Shown piece by piece: positions 9,831-20,400 of a stretch of DNA of 64,000 nt (position 1 is its first letter; each line of letters starts with the position of its first letter). Source of the DNA: Roseiarcus sp963721905 (GTDB lineage: Bacteria > Pseudomonadota > Alphaproteobacteria > Rhizobiales > Beijerinckiaceae). The stretch spans positions 1 to 64,000 of the forward strand of contig CAVRMF010000026.1 of NCBI GenBank assembly GCA_963721905.1. The letters run 5' to 3'. Below the pieces are notes generated by a model. That model was given only the letters and a program-made list of their open reading frames with translations, was not told where the DNA came from and did not search any database. The position numbers and the translations under genes were made by a program.

Positions 9831-11885
9831 CGTTTGAACTTGACCGGCTCGACCATCTGGGCGCGAGCGCCTTCGAAGGTTTTGTCGTTCGCAAGGACTT
9901 GGTCCGACGCTACGCCAAAGCGTATCCGGTGCCCGCCTATGTCGTCGAGTTCCTGCTCGGCCGCTACTGTGCTTCGACCGACGATACCGAGATCAAGGAG
10001 GGGCTCGAAATCGTCGAGAAGCAGCTGAAGGACCGCTGCGTGCGCACCGGGCAGGAGGAGGTCTTCAAGAACGAGGCCTATCGCAAGGGCTCCGTTCGCG
10101 TCATAGACGCTGTCCGGGCGCGCCTCGACGCCAAGAACGCCTGCTACATCGCCGAGCTACCGAGCCTCGCTCTCCGCGACGTGCGTATTCCCGACAGCCT
10201 TGTCGAGGAGAACGAGCGCATCCTGATCGACGGCTTCTATGCCGAGGTCACCCTCAAATACGACAACGTGATCGCCCAGGAGAAGAACGGACGGCCTTTT
10301 GGCATCGAAGCATTGCGTCCCATCCAGATGTCACGCGCCGACGTTCTGGACACTTTCTACGCCGGACGCGCGAAGTTCGAGACGACGAGCGACTGGCTCG
10401 ACTTCTTGCTCCGTTCCATCGGGTTCGAGCCCGTCGAGTTCGACGAACGAGCGAAGCGCGTCGCGCTCCTGCGCATGGTTCCGTTCGTCGAGCGGAATTA
10501 CAACCTCGTCGAGCTTGGTCCGCGTGGCACCGGCAAGAGCCATCTGTTCCAGCAGGTGTCGCCTTATGCCCACCTGATCTCCGGCGGCAAGGCGACCGTG
10601 GCGCGGATGTTCGTCAACATGGCGACAGGTCAGCGAGGCCTCGTCTGCCAGTACGACGTCATCTGCTTCGATGAAATCGCAGGCGTCTCCTTCGACTCGA
10701 AGGACGGCGTGAATATCATGAAGGGCTATATGTCCTCGGGCGAGTTCTCGCGCGGAAAGGATTCCATCCGGGCCGAGGGCGGCATCGTGCTCGTTGGAAA
10801 TCTTGATCTCGACCTCGACCAGGCGCAGCGAGTGGGCCACCTCCTGGCGCCGCTTCCGCCGGACATGCGAAACGACACTGCCTTCATGGACCGACTTCAC
10901 GCGTATGCGCCTGGGTGGGAGTTTCCGAAGCTCGACCCGCGGCGACACCTGACGGACCATTTCGGCTTGGTTTCAGATTTCCTTTCGGAGTGCTTCACCC
11001 GACTAAGGACCACTTCACGCGCCGGTGTCATGGACGGGCGCATTCACTTTGGCGGCGCGCTGTCCGGCCGCGATGTCGAGGCGATCCGAAAGACGGTGAG
11101 CGGTCTGGCGAAGCTTCTGTACCCGAATCCATCTGTTCCTGTGCCGGACGCCGATCTGGAGTGGATTGTGCGCCTGGCTTTGGAGGGCCGCCGCCGCGTG
11201 AAGGAGCAGCAACGGCGGGTGTTCAAGAGCGAGTTCCGCAACACGCATTTCAGCTACACCCTTGGGCTCGACGGGGTTGAGACGTTTGTCGCAACACCCG
11301 AGCTTCAATCAGACCAGGCGATCGAAAGCGATCCGCTTCCGCCTGGGTCAGGTATGGGCGATCGCGGCAGGGTCGCCCGAAGCGGGCGTCGGCCTTTATC
11401 GAATCGAGGTCTCCCACCAGTCCGGGTCAGGGCTCCGCATCCTCAACCAGCCGGCGCCGCCTGCTTTCCGCGAGAGCGTCAAGGTGGGCGAGCAAGTCCT
11501 TTTCGCGCAGGGGCGCGCTCTCGTCGGGGATCGCGATCCGCGAGAGCAGGAGTTCACCGTCCAGCTTCGCGCGATCGACGCTGACAAGTCCGGCGGCGGC
11601 CTAGGCGTGGCGGTGCTGACGGCGCTGTGCGGCTCTGTGCTCGGTCGAAATAGCAAGGGGGGCACGATCGTCGTGGGTTCAGCGACGCTCGGCGGTTCGA
11701 TCGAGTTGATACCCAATGCCGTGCAAATCGCGGAGCTTGCCATCGAAAAGCAGGCGCAAACTCTACTGATGCCGGTGTCGGCTCGCCGGCAACTGAACGA
11801 CCTCCCGGACGAGCTTTGGACCAAGATTAGCATCGAGTTCTACAAGGACGCAGCCGACGCCGTGTTCAAGGCGCTGGTGGAATAG
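9827..11885 (+). pseudogene. brxL: BREX protein BrxL (AAA+ with Lon-like C-terminus), frameshifted
   Basis: BrxL is the AAA+ ring protein of BREX systems. With one base removed the product is about 685 residues, the normal size. The N-terminal half ends in a P-loop RGTGKSH (Lys 237) followed by Walker B CFDEI (Asp 282, Glu 283). The Lon-like domain starts after the shift. An extra T at 11348 breaks the frame between LPPG and QVWAIAAG, so translation as written loses the whole Lon-like domain. In the segment aligning with the Lon serine loop this protein reads KSGGGLG, with Gly where a Lon protease has its catalytic Ser. It overlaps pglZ by four bases. No brxA, brxB, brxC or pglX is present. 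Confidence 0.88.
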
Positions 11886-12413
11886 TCGATACGGCGTTCC
11901 ACCTATGCCTGGGAGCCTGCCGAAACCAGTTTGGATCCGGACCAGTTCGACGCGATCAAGCGGATTCGAGGTGGAGTGACAGATCCCGAGGCTGCGCAGA
12001 AACTCGCGTGCGTTGTAGCGGCTATTGCTCGGTGCTCGTGGCGGCTGGGACTATCACGCCGGCCCAATTCATCGAGCTCGAATCTCAGCCGTCTCAGTGC
12101 CCGTAGGCCACAACGTACTATCCGCCCGTTTGGAATCGACTTGGGTTGAAGGCGGTCTCCTTCCAAGATGAGGTGGGTGGGAAAGCATGCAAATTCTCAT
12201 TAGCGCGTATCTTAGCCGGCAAGTTTGCCGGCGGATCACATCTCAGCATATTGTATCTGCTCAATAACCATGCACTATCCGCCGGCAAATTTGCCGGCGG
12301 AGACTGATCAATTCGTTGACTCGTAACCCTGGTCGGCCCCAAACTCGCGGAACCTTATCGGGAAGTGGGACACAAAATATCATTCCGTTTCAAGGACAAG
12401 AGGAACAACCGCT
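11886..12413. other. 528-bp gap without a gene; contains paired palindromes
   Basis: No open frame here has support. The notable content is two near-identical palindromes at 12215-12234 and 12281-12300, annotated separately. A possible AGAGGA ribosome site for the aspartic protease sits just before 12414. Confidence 0.6.
12215..12300. repeat. pair of 18-bp palindromes, likely operator-like sites
   Basis: GCCGGCAAGTTTGCCGGC (12215-12232) and GCCGGCAAATTTGCCGGC (12281-12298) are each palindromic; the second is perfect. Both are followed by GG and are 66 bp apart. They lie 115-200 bp upstream of the aspartic protease start. The paired arrangement suggests a dimeric regulator's sites rather than a terminator, because no T-run follows. 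Confidence 0.55.
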
Positions 12414-13281
12414 ATGAAATTCACTGCTGCTCGGTGCCGTCGCAACCCTCGTCGCTCTCGCCGTCAGTCCGGCAAGCGCAGGACTTAATTGCGGCATGTC
12501 CAACGTCGATGTTGGCGATAGCCGAGGCGGCGTCACTTCGACCTATATCGCTTACAACCCGGACAGAACGTGGGTAATCAAGCACACGCTGGCCAACGGC
12601 ACGGTGATCGACCGGTCCCTCCAATACGGCATCACGGATGCCACCGACGCATCCAAAACGCGGTGGCGCGGCGTGCTCGCAAGGAACCCTAACCTGCTTA
12701 TGGTCGGCGAGGTTATGCAACTGAGATCGAACGGGCAGCCGACCTACAACGAATGGCTGTACGACAAGGCGCAAGGCGGCCGCCTGGTCATGCACAGCAT
12801 GGCGCTGTGCGCGTTCGACGGCGGGTCCGCGACCCTTCCGCCGATCGCACATCCCGGCGCCAACAGTGAGCCTGCGCCCGCGACAGTGTCCGCGCCCGCT
12901 GGCGAAGATAGTGTCGGCATTATCAGCAACGGCCGCGCCGCGGTGGTCGAAGTCGCCCTCGGCGACGCCGCCCCCGCCGTCCCAATGCTTATCGACACCG
13001 GCGCAACCGAAATGTTGGTGACAAATACGCTCGCGGACGAACTCGTCGCCAAGGGCGACGCTGAAGCGACTTCCGATGAAACCTATATTTTGGCCAACGG
13101 CCAAACTGATCAGGCACGGCGCATCGTGATCCACAAAATGCGCATCGGACCTCACGTGCTCAACAAGATCGTCGCCGGCGTCGTCTCGGACAACGCCGCG
13201 ATGCTACTCCCGTTCCCGGTCCTCAACCTGATCGGCCGCTTCACCATCGACACCGCCAACAACAAGCTGATCTTCGGCTAA
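12414..13281 (+). pseudogene. exported retropepsin-like aspartic protease, one-base insertion in signal peptide
   Basis: The mature part is open to 13281 and contains the clan AA active-site motif LIDTGATEML at about residue 193, typical of periplasmic retroviral-type aspartic proteases in Proteobacteria. The N-terminal portion (about residues 25-130) is unassigned. The first in-frame ATG is 12496, but upstream codons from 12418 encode a clear signal peptide (LLLGAVATLVALAVSPASA). An ATG at 12414 with AGAGGA upstream would start it if one A of the AAA run were removed, giving MNSLLLGAV. So the start is broken by one inserted A, by error or mutation. It is probably monocistronic, behind the paired palindromes. 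Confidence 0.7.
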
Positions 13282-13466
13282 CTCCCGATAAAGGCGCGCG
13301 GTCGTCGGGCGAGATGCAAAGCCCGTCGAGACTCTCGGCAGAAATCGACCGCGAACTTAACCGCTAACCCAAGACCGGATCGCGCCGGACCTCGCCTTCG
13401 TGGCCCCGCGTCCCAGTCAACTGACGAGATCGTCAGCAGCCTCTGACAAATGAAAGGAATACGAAG

Positions 13467-14558
13467 ATGGATCAAGCGATTCGCGCGAGAACATGGCTTC
13501 GACGCCTCCTCTGGCTCTCCGAAGTCTCCATCATCACAATCGCCGCCGTCACGGCGGTGCAGATCGCCACAGAGCACGGCGGCTCTCCGTGGGCCTGCGG
13601 CCCGGTCGCCATCATCGCGGCGATGGAGACGATGCGCGTGCCGCTCGCTGGATGGGCCGCTCATCTGCGCCCGCTGGCCAAGATCGGCGCGTTCGTCGTC
13701 ATGGCCGCCATCTCGGTCCTGACGTTTGAAGGCATGTCGATTGCCGTCGAACGCTTCATGCACCAGCGGGTGGTCGAGGTCGCCGAAGCGCGCGAGGCGG
13801 TCGACGCGATCAAACTGAAGGTCGACGCCTACAAGGCCGAAGCGGACGGCTTGACCACGGAGATCGGCAAGCGCCGGGCCTTAGTCGCTGACTTGCAGGG
13901 CAAGCAGCCCGCCACAGTCAACGTGCCGTCAGCGGCGACATGCAGGGGCCTCTACAAGGGCAGGCCCGTCACCTACGCCTGCCCCAACAAGGCGGCGGAA
14001 GTGGCGGCGCAGGCCAGCGCCGACGCCCAGCAGGCGCATGCTCATGAGGTCGCCGACGCGCAAAAGAGCCTCGCCGACGCCGAAGCGCAGCTCAAGGCGC
14101 TGCAAAAGCCTGACGATGCTGGCTTGGCGGATGCTCAAAAGGCGCTCCAAAAGGCGGCGGCTGGGTCGACCATGTATCGCACCGCAGCAGCGTGGTTCGG
14201 CACGCCCGTCAAAGACCTGACAGCCGAGCAGTTCGAGCGGTTCAAGCGCATCGCCGTCTACGGCGTCGCTGGCGCGGCGGCGACGGCGACCATGCTGGTG
14301 AGCTTCATCTCGCACGCCGTCCCGCGCGAGCAACACGAACCGTCGAAGCTCATCCGTGGCGTCCGCGCCTACATCGCCCGCAAGCGAAGGAGGGTGTCGC
14401 TCGTCAAGACGGTGGAGGTGCCGAAGGAGATCGTGAAGACCATCACCAAGCACATCCACATCCCGGTGGACATCAACACTTGGCGCGTCGTCAACCGCGA
14501 CGGCTCGCTGGGCGACGAAGTGTCTCCGCTCCACGTCGTTCAGGGAGGCAAGTCGTGA
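13467..14558 (+). CDS. membrane/coiled-coil protein with VEVPKEIVK segment, unknown
   Basis: A 363-residue product I do not recognise. ATG 13467 follows a GAAAGGAA ribosome site. Two or three hydrophobic segments lie at about residues 12-35, 43-60 and 70-90, then a long Ala/Glu/Lys-rich coiled coil (about 95-225) interrupted by a cysteine pair (CRGLYKGRPVTYAC), then another membrane segment near 262-285. The tail is basic (ARKRRRVS) and carries VEVPKEIVKTITKHIHIPVD. The next gene overlaps by GTGA and repeats VEVPK-like units, so the two are probably translationally coupled and may form one membrane assembly. The architecture resembles uncharacterised phage or plasmid membrane proteins, but no family name can be supported. 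Confidence 0.7.
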   Translation: MDQAIRARTWLRRLLWLSEVSIITIAAVTAVQIATEHGGSPWACGPVAIIAAMETMRVPLAGWAAHLRPLAKIGAFVVMAAISVLTFEGMSIAVERFMHQRVVEVAEAREAVDAIKLKVDAYKAEADGLTTEIGKRRALVADLQGKQPATVNVPSAATCRGLYKGRPVTYACPNKAAEVAAQASADAQQAHAHEVADAQKSLADAEAQLKALQKPDDAGLADAQKALQKAAAGSTMYRTAAAWFGTPVKDLTAEQFERFKRIAVYGVAGAAATATMLVSFISHAVPREQHEPSKLIRGVRAYIARKRRRVSLVKTVEVPKEIVKTITKHIHIPVDINTWRVVNRDGSLGDEVSPLHVVQGGKS

Positions 14559-15259
14559 CCTACGAAGCCGCTGAGATCGTCGACACTTCCCACGTCGACC
14601 AAGTGCTGGCCAATGCGCGCAAAGCCGACGAGAACGTACGGCGCCGCGCCATGATCTGGACCATCGGCAAGTCGACCCTGTTGGGCGGCGTTGGCCTCGG
14701 CCTGCTGTGCTTCGGCGCGTCGTTCCTTGTCCAGCCCAAGATCGTCGAGGTGCCCAAGGTGGTCGAGATACCTGAGCCGAGGGTGATCGAGACGACCAAG
14801 GTCGTCGAGACGCCGAAGATCATCGAAACCACCAAGCTCGTCGAAGGACCGGCGAAAGTGATCGATGGGCCGAAGGAGGTCGCGATGACGCCGCCTGTGC
14901 AGCCGCCGAAGCCTGTAACGCCGACGCCAAACCCAGGGACGGAAACGCACGCGTGGAATGAGCTGACGGACAAACACTACATGGGCATCATCACCGACGT
15001 GTACGTGGATCGCGTCTGCTACGACCATCGTCCGGGCAATGCACGCCGGTGGTCGTGATCGGCGCGGACGGCCGGGCCGTTTTCGACGCGAACGGCCAGT
15101 ACGTGCTCGACGACCAAATCGAGCCTTCTGCCGATGCGCAAATGGATCGGTTACAGCGCCTATTCCGCCGCCAGTCCCACAGACCCAGCGCATCTGGCCA
15201 ACTTTTGGGTCGCGAACAACGGCACGCTGGTCAAGTTCGAGACGGAGCCGAGGGGGTGA
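14555..15259 (+). pseudogene. single-pass membrane protein with K-x-VE-x-PK repeats, two compensating frameshifts
   Basis: Starts GTG 14555, overlapping the previous stop, with GGAGGC upstream. The N-terminus is soluble, one membrane segment lies at about 33-55 (GKSTLLGGVGLGLLCFGASF), and then repeats such as KIVEVPK, VVEIPEP, KVVETPK, IIETTK and VIDGPK cover about 60-110, followed by a Pro-rich stretch. As written the frame stops at 15058. Homology-free logic suggests the original continued: one other frame is open across 15040-15130 (VVVIGADGRAVFDANG), then the first frame resumes with MRKWIGYSAYSAASP to a TGA at 15257. Two opposite one-base shifts would restore a protein of about 234 residues. 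Function unknown. Confidence 0.55.
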
Positions 15260-15507
15260 CGATGGGCCCGGCGCAGGAACTCTCGGTGGGGATGGTGGGG
15301 CAAACGCGATCTGGCTTGCCAAAATGGGCAGTGGCCCGGTCGATTCGTGGAGGCGGGCGACAGAGCGTGTGGCGACTTGTCTACCTGACCGACGGAGACC
15401 CCACGAAGGCGTCAATCCGGCATGCCCTCGTGCAGTTCAAGCCCCTCGAGCAGCGCGGCCCGATGCGGCCGATCGGCCAGCATCACAGCGTGGGTCGGTG
15501 CGCGTAA
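15256..15507 (+). CDS. small hypothetical protein
   Basis: An 83-codon frame beginning GTG 15256, which overlaps the preceding stop as GTGA, or ATG 15262. It contains SGLPKWAVARS and QSVWRLVYLTDGDP and has no membrane segment or known motif. The overlap with the membrane-protein frame is the main reason to accept it. It could equally be chance in GC-rich DNA. The 200 bp after it hold nothing I can support. Confidence 0.35.
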   Translation: MTMGPAQELSVGMVGQTRSGLPKWAVARSIRGGGRQSVWRLVYLTDGDPTKASIRHALVQFKPLEQRGPMRPIGQHHSVGRCA

Positions 15508-15707
15508 TGCCTCGAAGGAGGCATACGCGCGTGGGGCCTGCGCTTACCTGAAATGCTGACTGATCGAACACGCCCTGGGCTAACGCCATGGACCTTATCA
15601 ACTTCGCCTCCGACCGAGCGCGGTCGAGAACGGCTTGACGCCGAACGGCAAGCGCTCAACGCCGCTGGGGTCTCAAGCCAGCAGTCCATATCAACGAGTT
15701 GAAGTAG

Positions 15708-17381
15708 ATGTCTGCGCCACCCTTTTCCGTTCCCAACCTCGACGCCATTCAGAGCCTGCCGGCAGGCCTGCTCTATCAACACCAGGTGGACGGCGTCGTC
15801 TTCCTGACCTGGAAGGGGCGAGCGATCCTCGCTGACGACATGGGACTGGGGAAGACGCGCCAGGCGATCGTCGCAATGCAGATCGCTGCGCCCGAGGGCG
15901 TGATCCTGGTGGTCTGCCCAGCCTCATTGAAGCTCAACTGGCGGCGCGAGATCCGGCTCGTCGATCCGGAAGCGGCAATAGAGGTGATCGGCGCAAGCCG
16001 GACCGGCCGGAGATGATGCCCTCCACGCTGGGTGATCGTCAACTATGATCTTCTCAAGGCCCACGCGGCGCGGCTGCATGGCATCGTCTGGTCCGGTGTG
16101 ATCCTCGACGAGGCTCACTTCATCAAGAACAACTCCCAGCGCACCTCGCATGTGTTGAAGCTGCTGGGCGTATCCGACAACGCCCGCGCGCCGTTGATCG
16201 GTCCGTCGCAGGTCTACCTTCTCACCGGCACGCCAATGACCAACCGTCCGCGCGATCTGTTCAATCTCTTGCGTTGCGTCGGACACCCGGCAGCGCGAAG
16301 CTTCATCTCGTTCGCCAAGCGCTATTGCGACGCCTACCGCAACGACTACGGCTGGGTGACCGATGGGGCGTCGAACCTCGATGAGCTCAATCTTCTGATG
16401 AAGGAGGTGAGCCTGCGTCGCCTCAAGGAGGAGGTGCTCGACCTACCGCCCAAGATTCGCTCCTGGTTGCCCGTGGCGGTCGATAGCCCTGCGGCGCTCA
16501 ACGCGCAGCGCGCCTTTGCCCAATGGTTCGTCGCCTCTGATGCCAGCCGCCCAAATGACACCGCCTTTCTGGCTCAACTCATGAGGGTGCGGGTCGCGCT
16601 GCATAAGGCGAAGCAAAGGGTGGTGGAGGAGCGCGTGAGGGACGTGCTCGCAACCGGGCAGAAGGTGATCGTCTTCACCTCCTTCAGGGAGGGGCTCGCT
16701 AGACACAAGAAGGCGTTCGGCGAGTTCTGCGTCACGATCTCGGGAGACAACTCCGCCGAGCAGAGGCTCGCCGCAGTCGATCGATTCCAGACCGATCACG
16801 GCTGCTTGGTCGCGGTGTGCAATCTGATCGCCGGCGGCGTCGGCCTGACCCTTACCGCGGGCACGCACGTCATCTTCCAGGACCTCGATTGGGTGCCCGC
16901 CAACCACCGCCAGGCCGAGGACCGCGCCTACCGCCTTGGTCAGACGGAACGCGTGACGGTGGAATATATGCTCGCCGACGGGACGCTTGACGGATTTATC
17001 GCCGAGCTGCTGGACACAAAGCTGCGCCTTGTTGGCGCGGTGGAGGGCGACATTCCTCCGGACGCCTCAATCCTTGACGACCTCAGCGCGAAGCTCCGCT
17101 CGCTCGGCCCCGCGCTCCTGCAGGAGAACAAGTTGGAGCAGGCGAGCGCCGAGGTTGGCAAGCGGCTCGAAGCGCTCGCAGAGGCGAACCCGGCGGGGTC
17201 AGTTTCGCAGGCTATGCAGGGCCTGCTCGATGCCGGTGCCCGCGAGTTTCTCTCGAGCCGCGATCCGTCTCGGGTCTACCGCGTCACTTTCGGTCGTGGT
17301 GGACACCTCGAATGCACATGCGAGGGATTCAAATGGCGGGGTAACTGCAAGCATGTACGCGAGGTGCGCAGTGCTGCCTAG
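15708..17381 (+). pseudogene. SNF2-family helicase with C-terminal SWIM zinc finger, internal stop
   Basis: A SNF2/RapA-type DNA translocase. Motif I DDMGLGKT lies at about residues 44-51, motif II DEAH at 134-137, motif III LLTGTP at about 174, and the helicase C-terminal half follows with VFTSFREG, GGVGLTLT and a motif VI-like QAEDRAYRLGQ. The end is a SWIM finger (CTC...CKH, about residues 535-550). An in-frame TGA at 16014-16016 interrupts the protein; reading resumes in the same frame at WVIVNYDLL, so this is either a nonsense change or two opposite indels between 15995 and 16030. The next gene begins 27 bases downstream, implying an operon with the TM0106-like nuclease-helicase. Confidence 0.85.
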
Positions 17382-17408
17382 TTGCGGGGCGATGGTGGTG
17401 AATGACCA

Positions 17409-20400
17409 ATGAAGAAGTATTGGAACAGAATATCGCTAAGCGCCACCGACCTTGTCGGCCATCTGAACTGCGCGCACCTGACGGGGCTCGATCTTGAGGT
17501 GGCGAATGGGCGGTTGAAGGCGCCTGCGTTCCGCGATCCGTTTCGTGAGCTTCTTCAGGAGCGCGGCTCACGGCACGAGCACGGGTATGTCGAGCACCTG
17601 AAGACGAGTGGGTTGTCGATCGTCGAGATCGGCGGCGTCCGCATCGACGATGAGAAGACGATGCTCACCCGCGAGGCGATGACGCGGGGGGTGGGGGTCA
17701 TTGTTCAGGGCGCGTTTCGGAGCGGCGGGTGGGTTGGGCGAACCGACGTTCTTCTAAGGGTTGAGAAGCCGTGCGCGCTAGGGGAGTGGTCCTACGAGGT
17801 CGTAGACACGAAACTTTCGCGTGAGACGAAGGCTGGAACCGTGCTGCAGCTCTGTCTCTACGCGGACCTGATCGAGGACGTGCAGGGCCTGCGGCCCGAG
17901 TACGGCTACGTGGTGGCGCCGCACACCGGCTATCGGCGCCAGCCCTATCGCATGGACGACTATGGCGGCTATTTTCGACGCGTCCGCGCCAGTCTCGTAG
18001 ACTCAATTGCGAGTGGAAGTCTGGGCCAAAGCTATCCCGATCCCTGCGCGCACTGCGAGATTTGCCTTTGGGCCGGACGCTGCGATGGCCAGCGTCGAAA
18101 CGACGATCATCTGTCCTTCGTCGCCGGCGCAACCAAGCTTCAGATCGAAGAATTGAAGCGGCAGGGCATCGACACCGTCGCAGCACTCGCGGCAATGCCG
18201 TTGCCGCTTCAATGGAAACCTTCCCGCGGCGCGCGCTCAACCTACGAGCGGATCCGCGAGCAAGCCCGTCTACAGGTCCAAGGACGCGAGGCCGGAAGGA
18301 TCCTCCACGAGGTGCTGCCGGTCGAGCCGGGTTCGGCCTCGCCTCTGCTGCCGGAACCGTCTCCAGGCGACGTGTTCTTCGATCTCGAAGGCGATCCGTT
18401 CGTCGGCGAGCGCGGGCTCGAATATCTCTTCGGCTATGCTTACATGGGCGCCGATAGAGCAGTCGCGTACGTCGGCAGACTGGGCGATAAATCGGGACGA
18501 CGAAAAAGCGGCCTTCGAGCGCTTCATCGACTTCGTGACCGCTCGGCTCGAAATCTGGCCGGACCTGCACATCTATCATTTCGCGCCTTACGAGCCGGCA
18601 GCGCTGAAGCGCCTCATGGGCCGATATGCCAGCCGCGAGAGAACAGCTGGATTCGCTTCTGCGCAGCAAGCGATTCGTCGACCTCTACTCGGTCGTTCGC
18701 AACGGGGTGAGGGCCAGCGTCGAAAGCTATTCGATCAAGAAGCTCGAGCCGCTCTACGGCTACAGCGCGACGTCGATCTGGTGGACGCCAACCGAGCGCT
18801 TTTCAAAATTGAGGCGCATCTGGAACTGGACGATCTCCGAGTTCATCGCGCCAACGATCGTCGACGCCGTTGCAGGCTACAATCGAGATGATTGCCTCTC
18901 CACGCGCGGCCTACGGGACTGGCTGGAGGCATGCCGTGAGAGCGTTGATCGCGGACGGCGTGGACGATTCCGCGCCCGCGCCCTCGTCGGGCGAGCCGCC
19001 CGAGGCGCATTGCCGAACGGCAGGCGCGAATTCGACGCGCTGATTGCCGATTGACTGCGGACGTGCCGGCAGACGTCGAACAGCGAACAGCGGAGCAGCA
19101 CGGCGCGATGGCTTCTCGCATATCTGCTCGACTGGCACCGCCGCGAGCGAAAGGCGCTCTGGTGGGAGCATTTCCGGCTGTGCGATCTTGCGGCGGACGA
19201 ACTGCTCGACGAGCATGCTGGCCTATCGGGTTTGACTTTGTTGGGCGCGTCGGGGGCACGGCGAGGAACCCGATCGACCGATACAGCTTTCCTCCGCAGG
19301 ACAATGAGACTCGCGGCGACGAGGCTCGTCCGCGAAGTCGGCGGCGGCGCAAGCTCGGCTCAGTTCAGCGCGATCGGGCGAAGGTTGGGTCGAGATCAAG
19401 AAGCGGCAGGACAGCCGCGAAGTCCATCCAGAAGCGGTCTTCGCGCCGAGACGATCATCGATACCGAAGTCTTGGCAGGATTCCCTTGAGCGGATCGCGA
19501 ACTATGTGGTCGATCACGGCATGGAGGGCGACGGACCATATCTGCCGGCCCGCGATCTGCTCATGCGCGCATGCGCCGCGTCTTGGCGGCCAGCCGATCG
19601 AGGTCGAGGGAGAGACGACCTTGCGGCCGCACTCCGTATCGCGTCGCCCTGCACTGAACGGTGGCGTCTTTCCAATCCAGGGACCGCCGGGCGCGGGCAA
19701 GACTTCACCGGCGCGCGGATGATCTGCGCGCTGGTGGCGAGGCCGAAAACAGTCGGCATCACTGCGAACAGCCACAAGGTCATCCGCAACCTTGCTCGAC
19801 GCGCGTGGTCGCGGCCGCCGAGGAGATGGGCGTCGATCGCTTGTGCATACAGAAGCCGGGGGAGCCGGAACCCGACCAAGCCGCGCCTTCGCTTTGTCGC
19901 GAAGAACTCAGATCTTCTCAACGCGATCGGTAATGACTGCAACGTCGCGGGCGCCACGGCTTGGTTCTGGGCCTCGCCGATGCGGCCGACTCGGTCGACG
20001 TGCTCTTCATCGACGAGGCGGCGCAGATGTCGTTGGCCAATGTCCTCGCTGCCTCGCAGGCGGCGCGAACCGTCGTGTTGCTCGGCGATCCGCAGCAGCT
20101 CGAACAGCCGATGCGCGGCAGCCATCCCGAAGGCACCGACGTCTCCGCTCTGCACCACCTGCTGCATGGCGAGCAGACGATTCGCGCTGATCGGGGTCTG
20201 TTCCTGCCGGAGACGTGGCGGCTTGCACCCGGACATCTGTCGCTTCACGTCGGAACTCTTCTATGAGGACCGGCTTGCACTCCCGTCCCGGCCTTGAGCG
20301 CAGCGCTCTGGCAACAGCGGTCGTTTCGCAGGATCGGGCCTGCGCTATCTCGGCGTTCCGACGAAGGCAACCAGAGCAGTTCGCCCGAGGAGGCGGACGC

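Noticed and set aside
12215..12300. Paired palindromes as a CRISPR-like array
   Set aside because: Only two units, fully palindromic, with one spacer and no cas genes.
14761..14890. Repeated VEVPK-coding segment as a DNA tandem repeat
   Set aside because: The repetition is at protein level with divergent codons; no exact DNA unit repeats.
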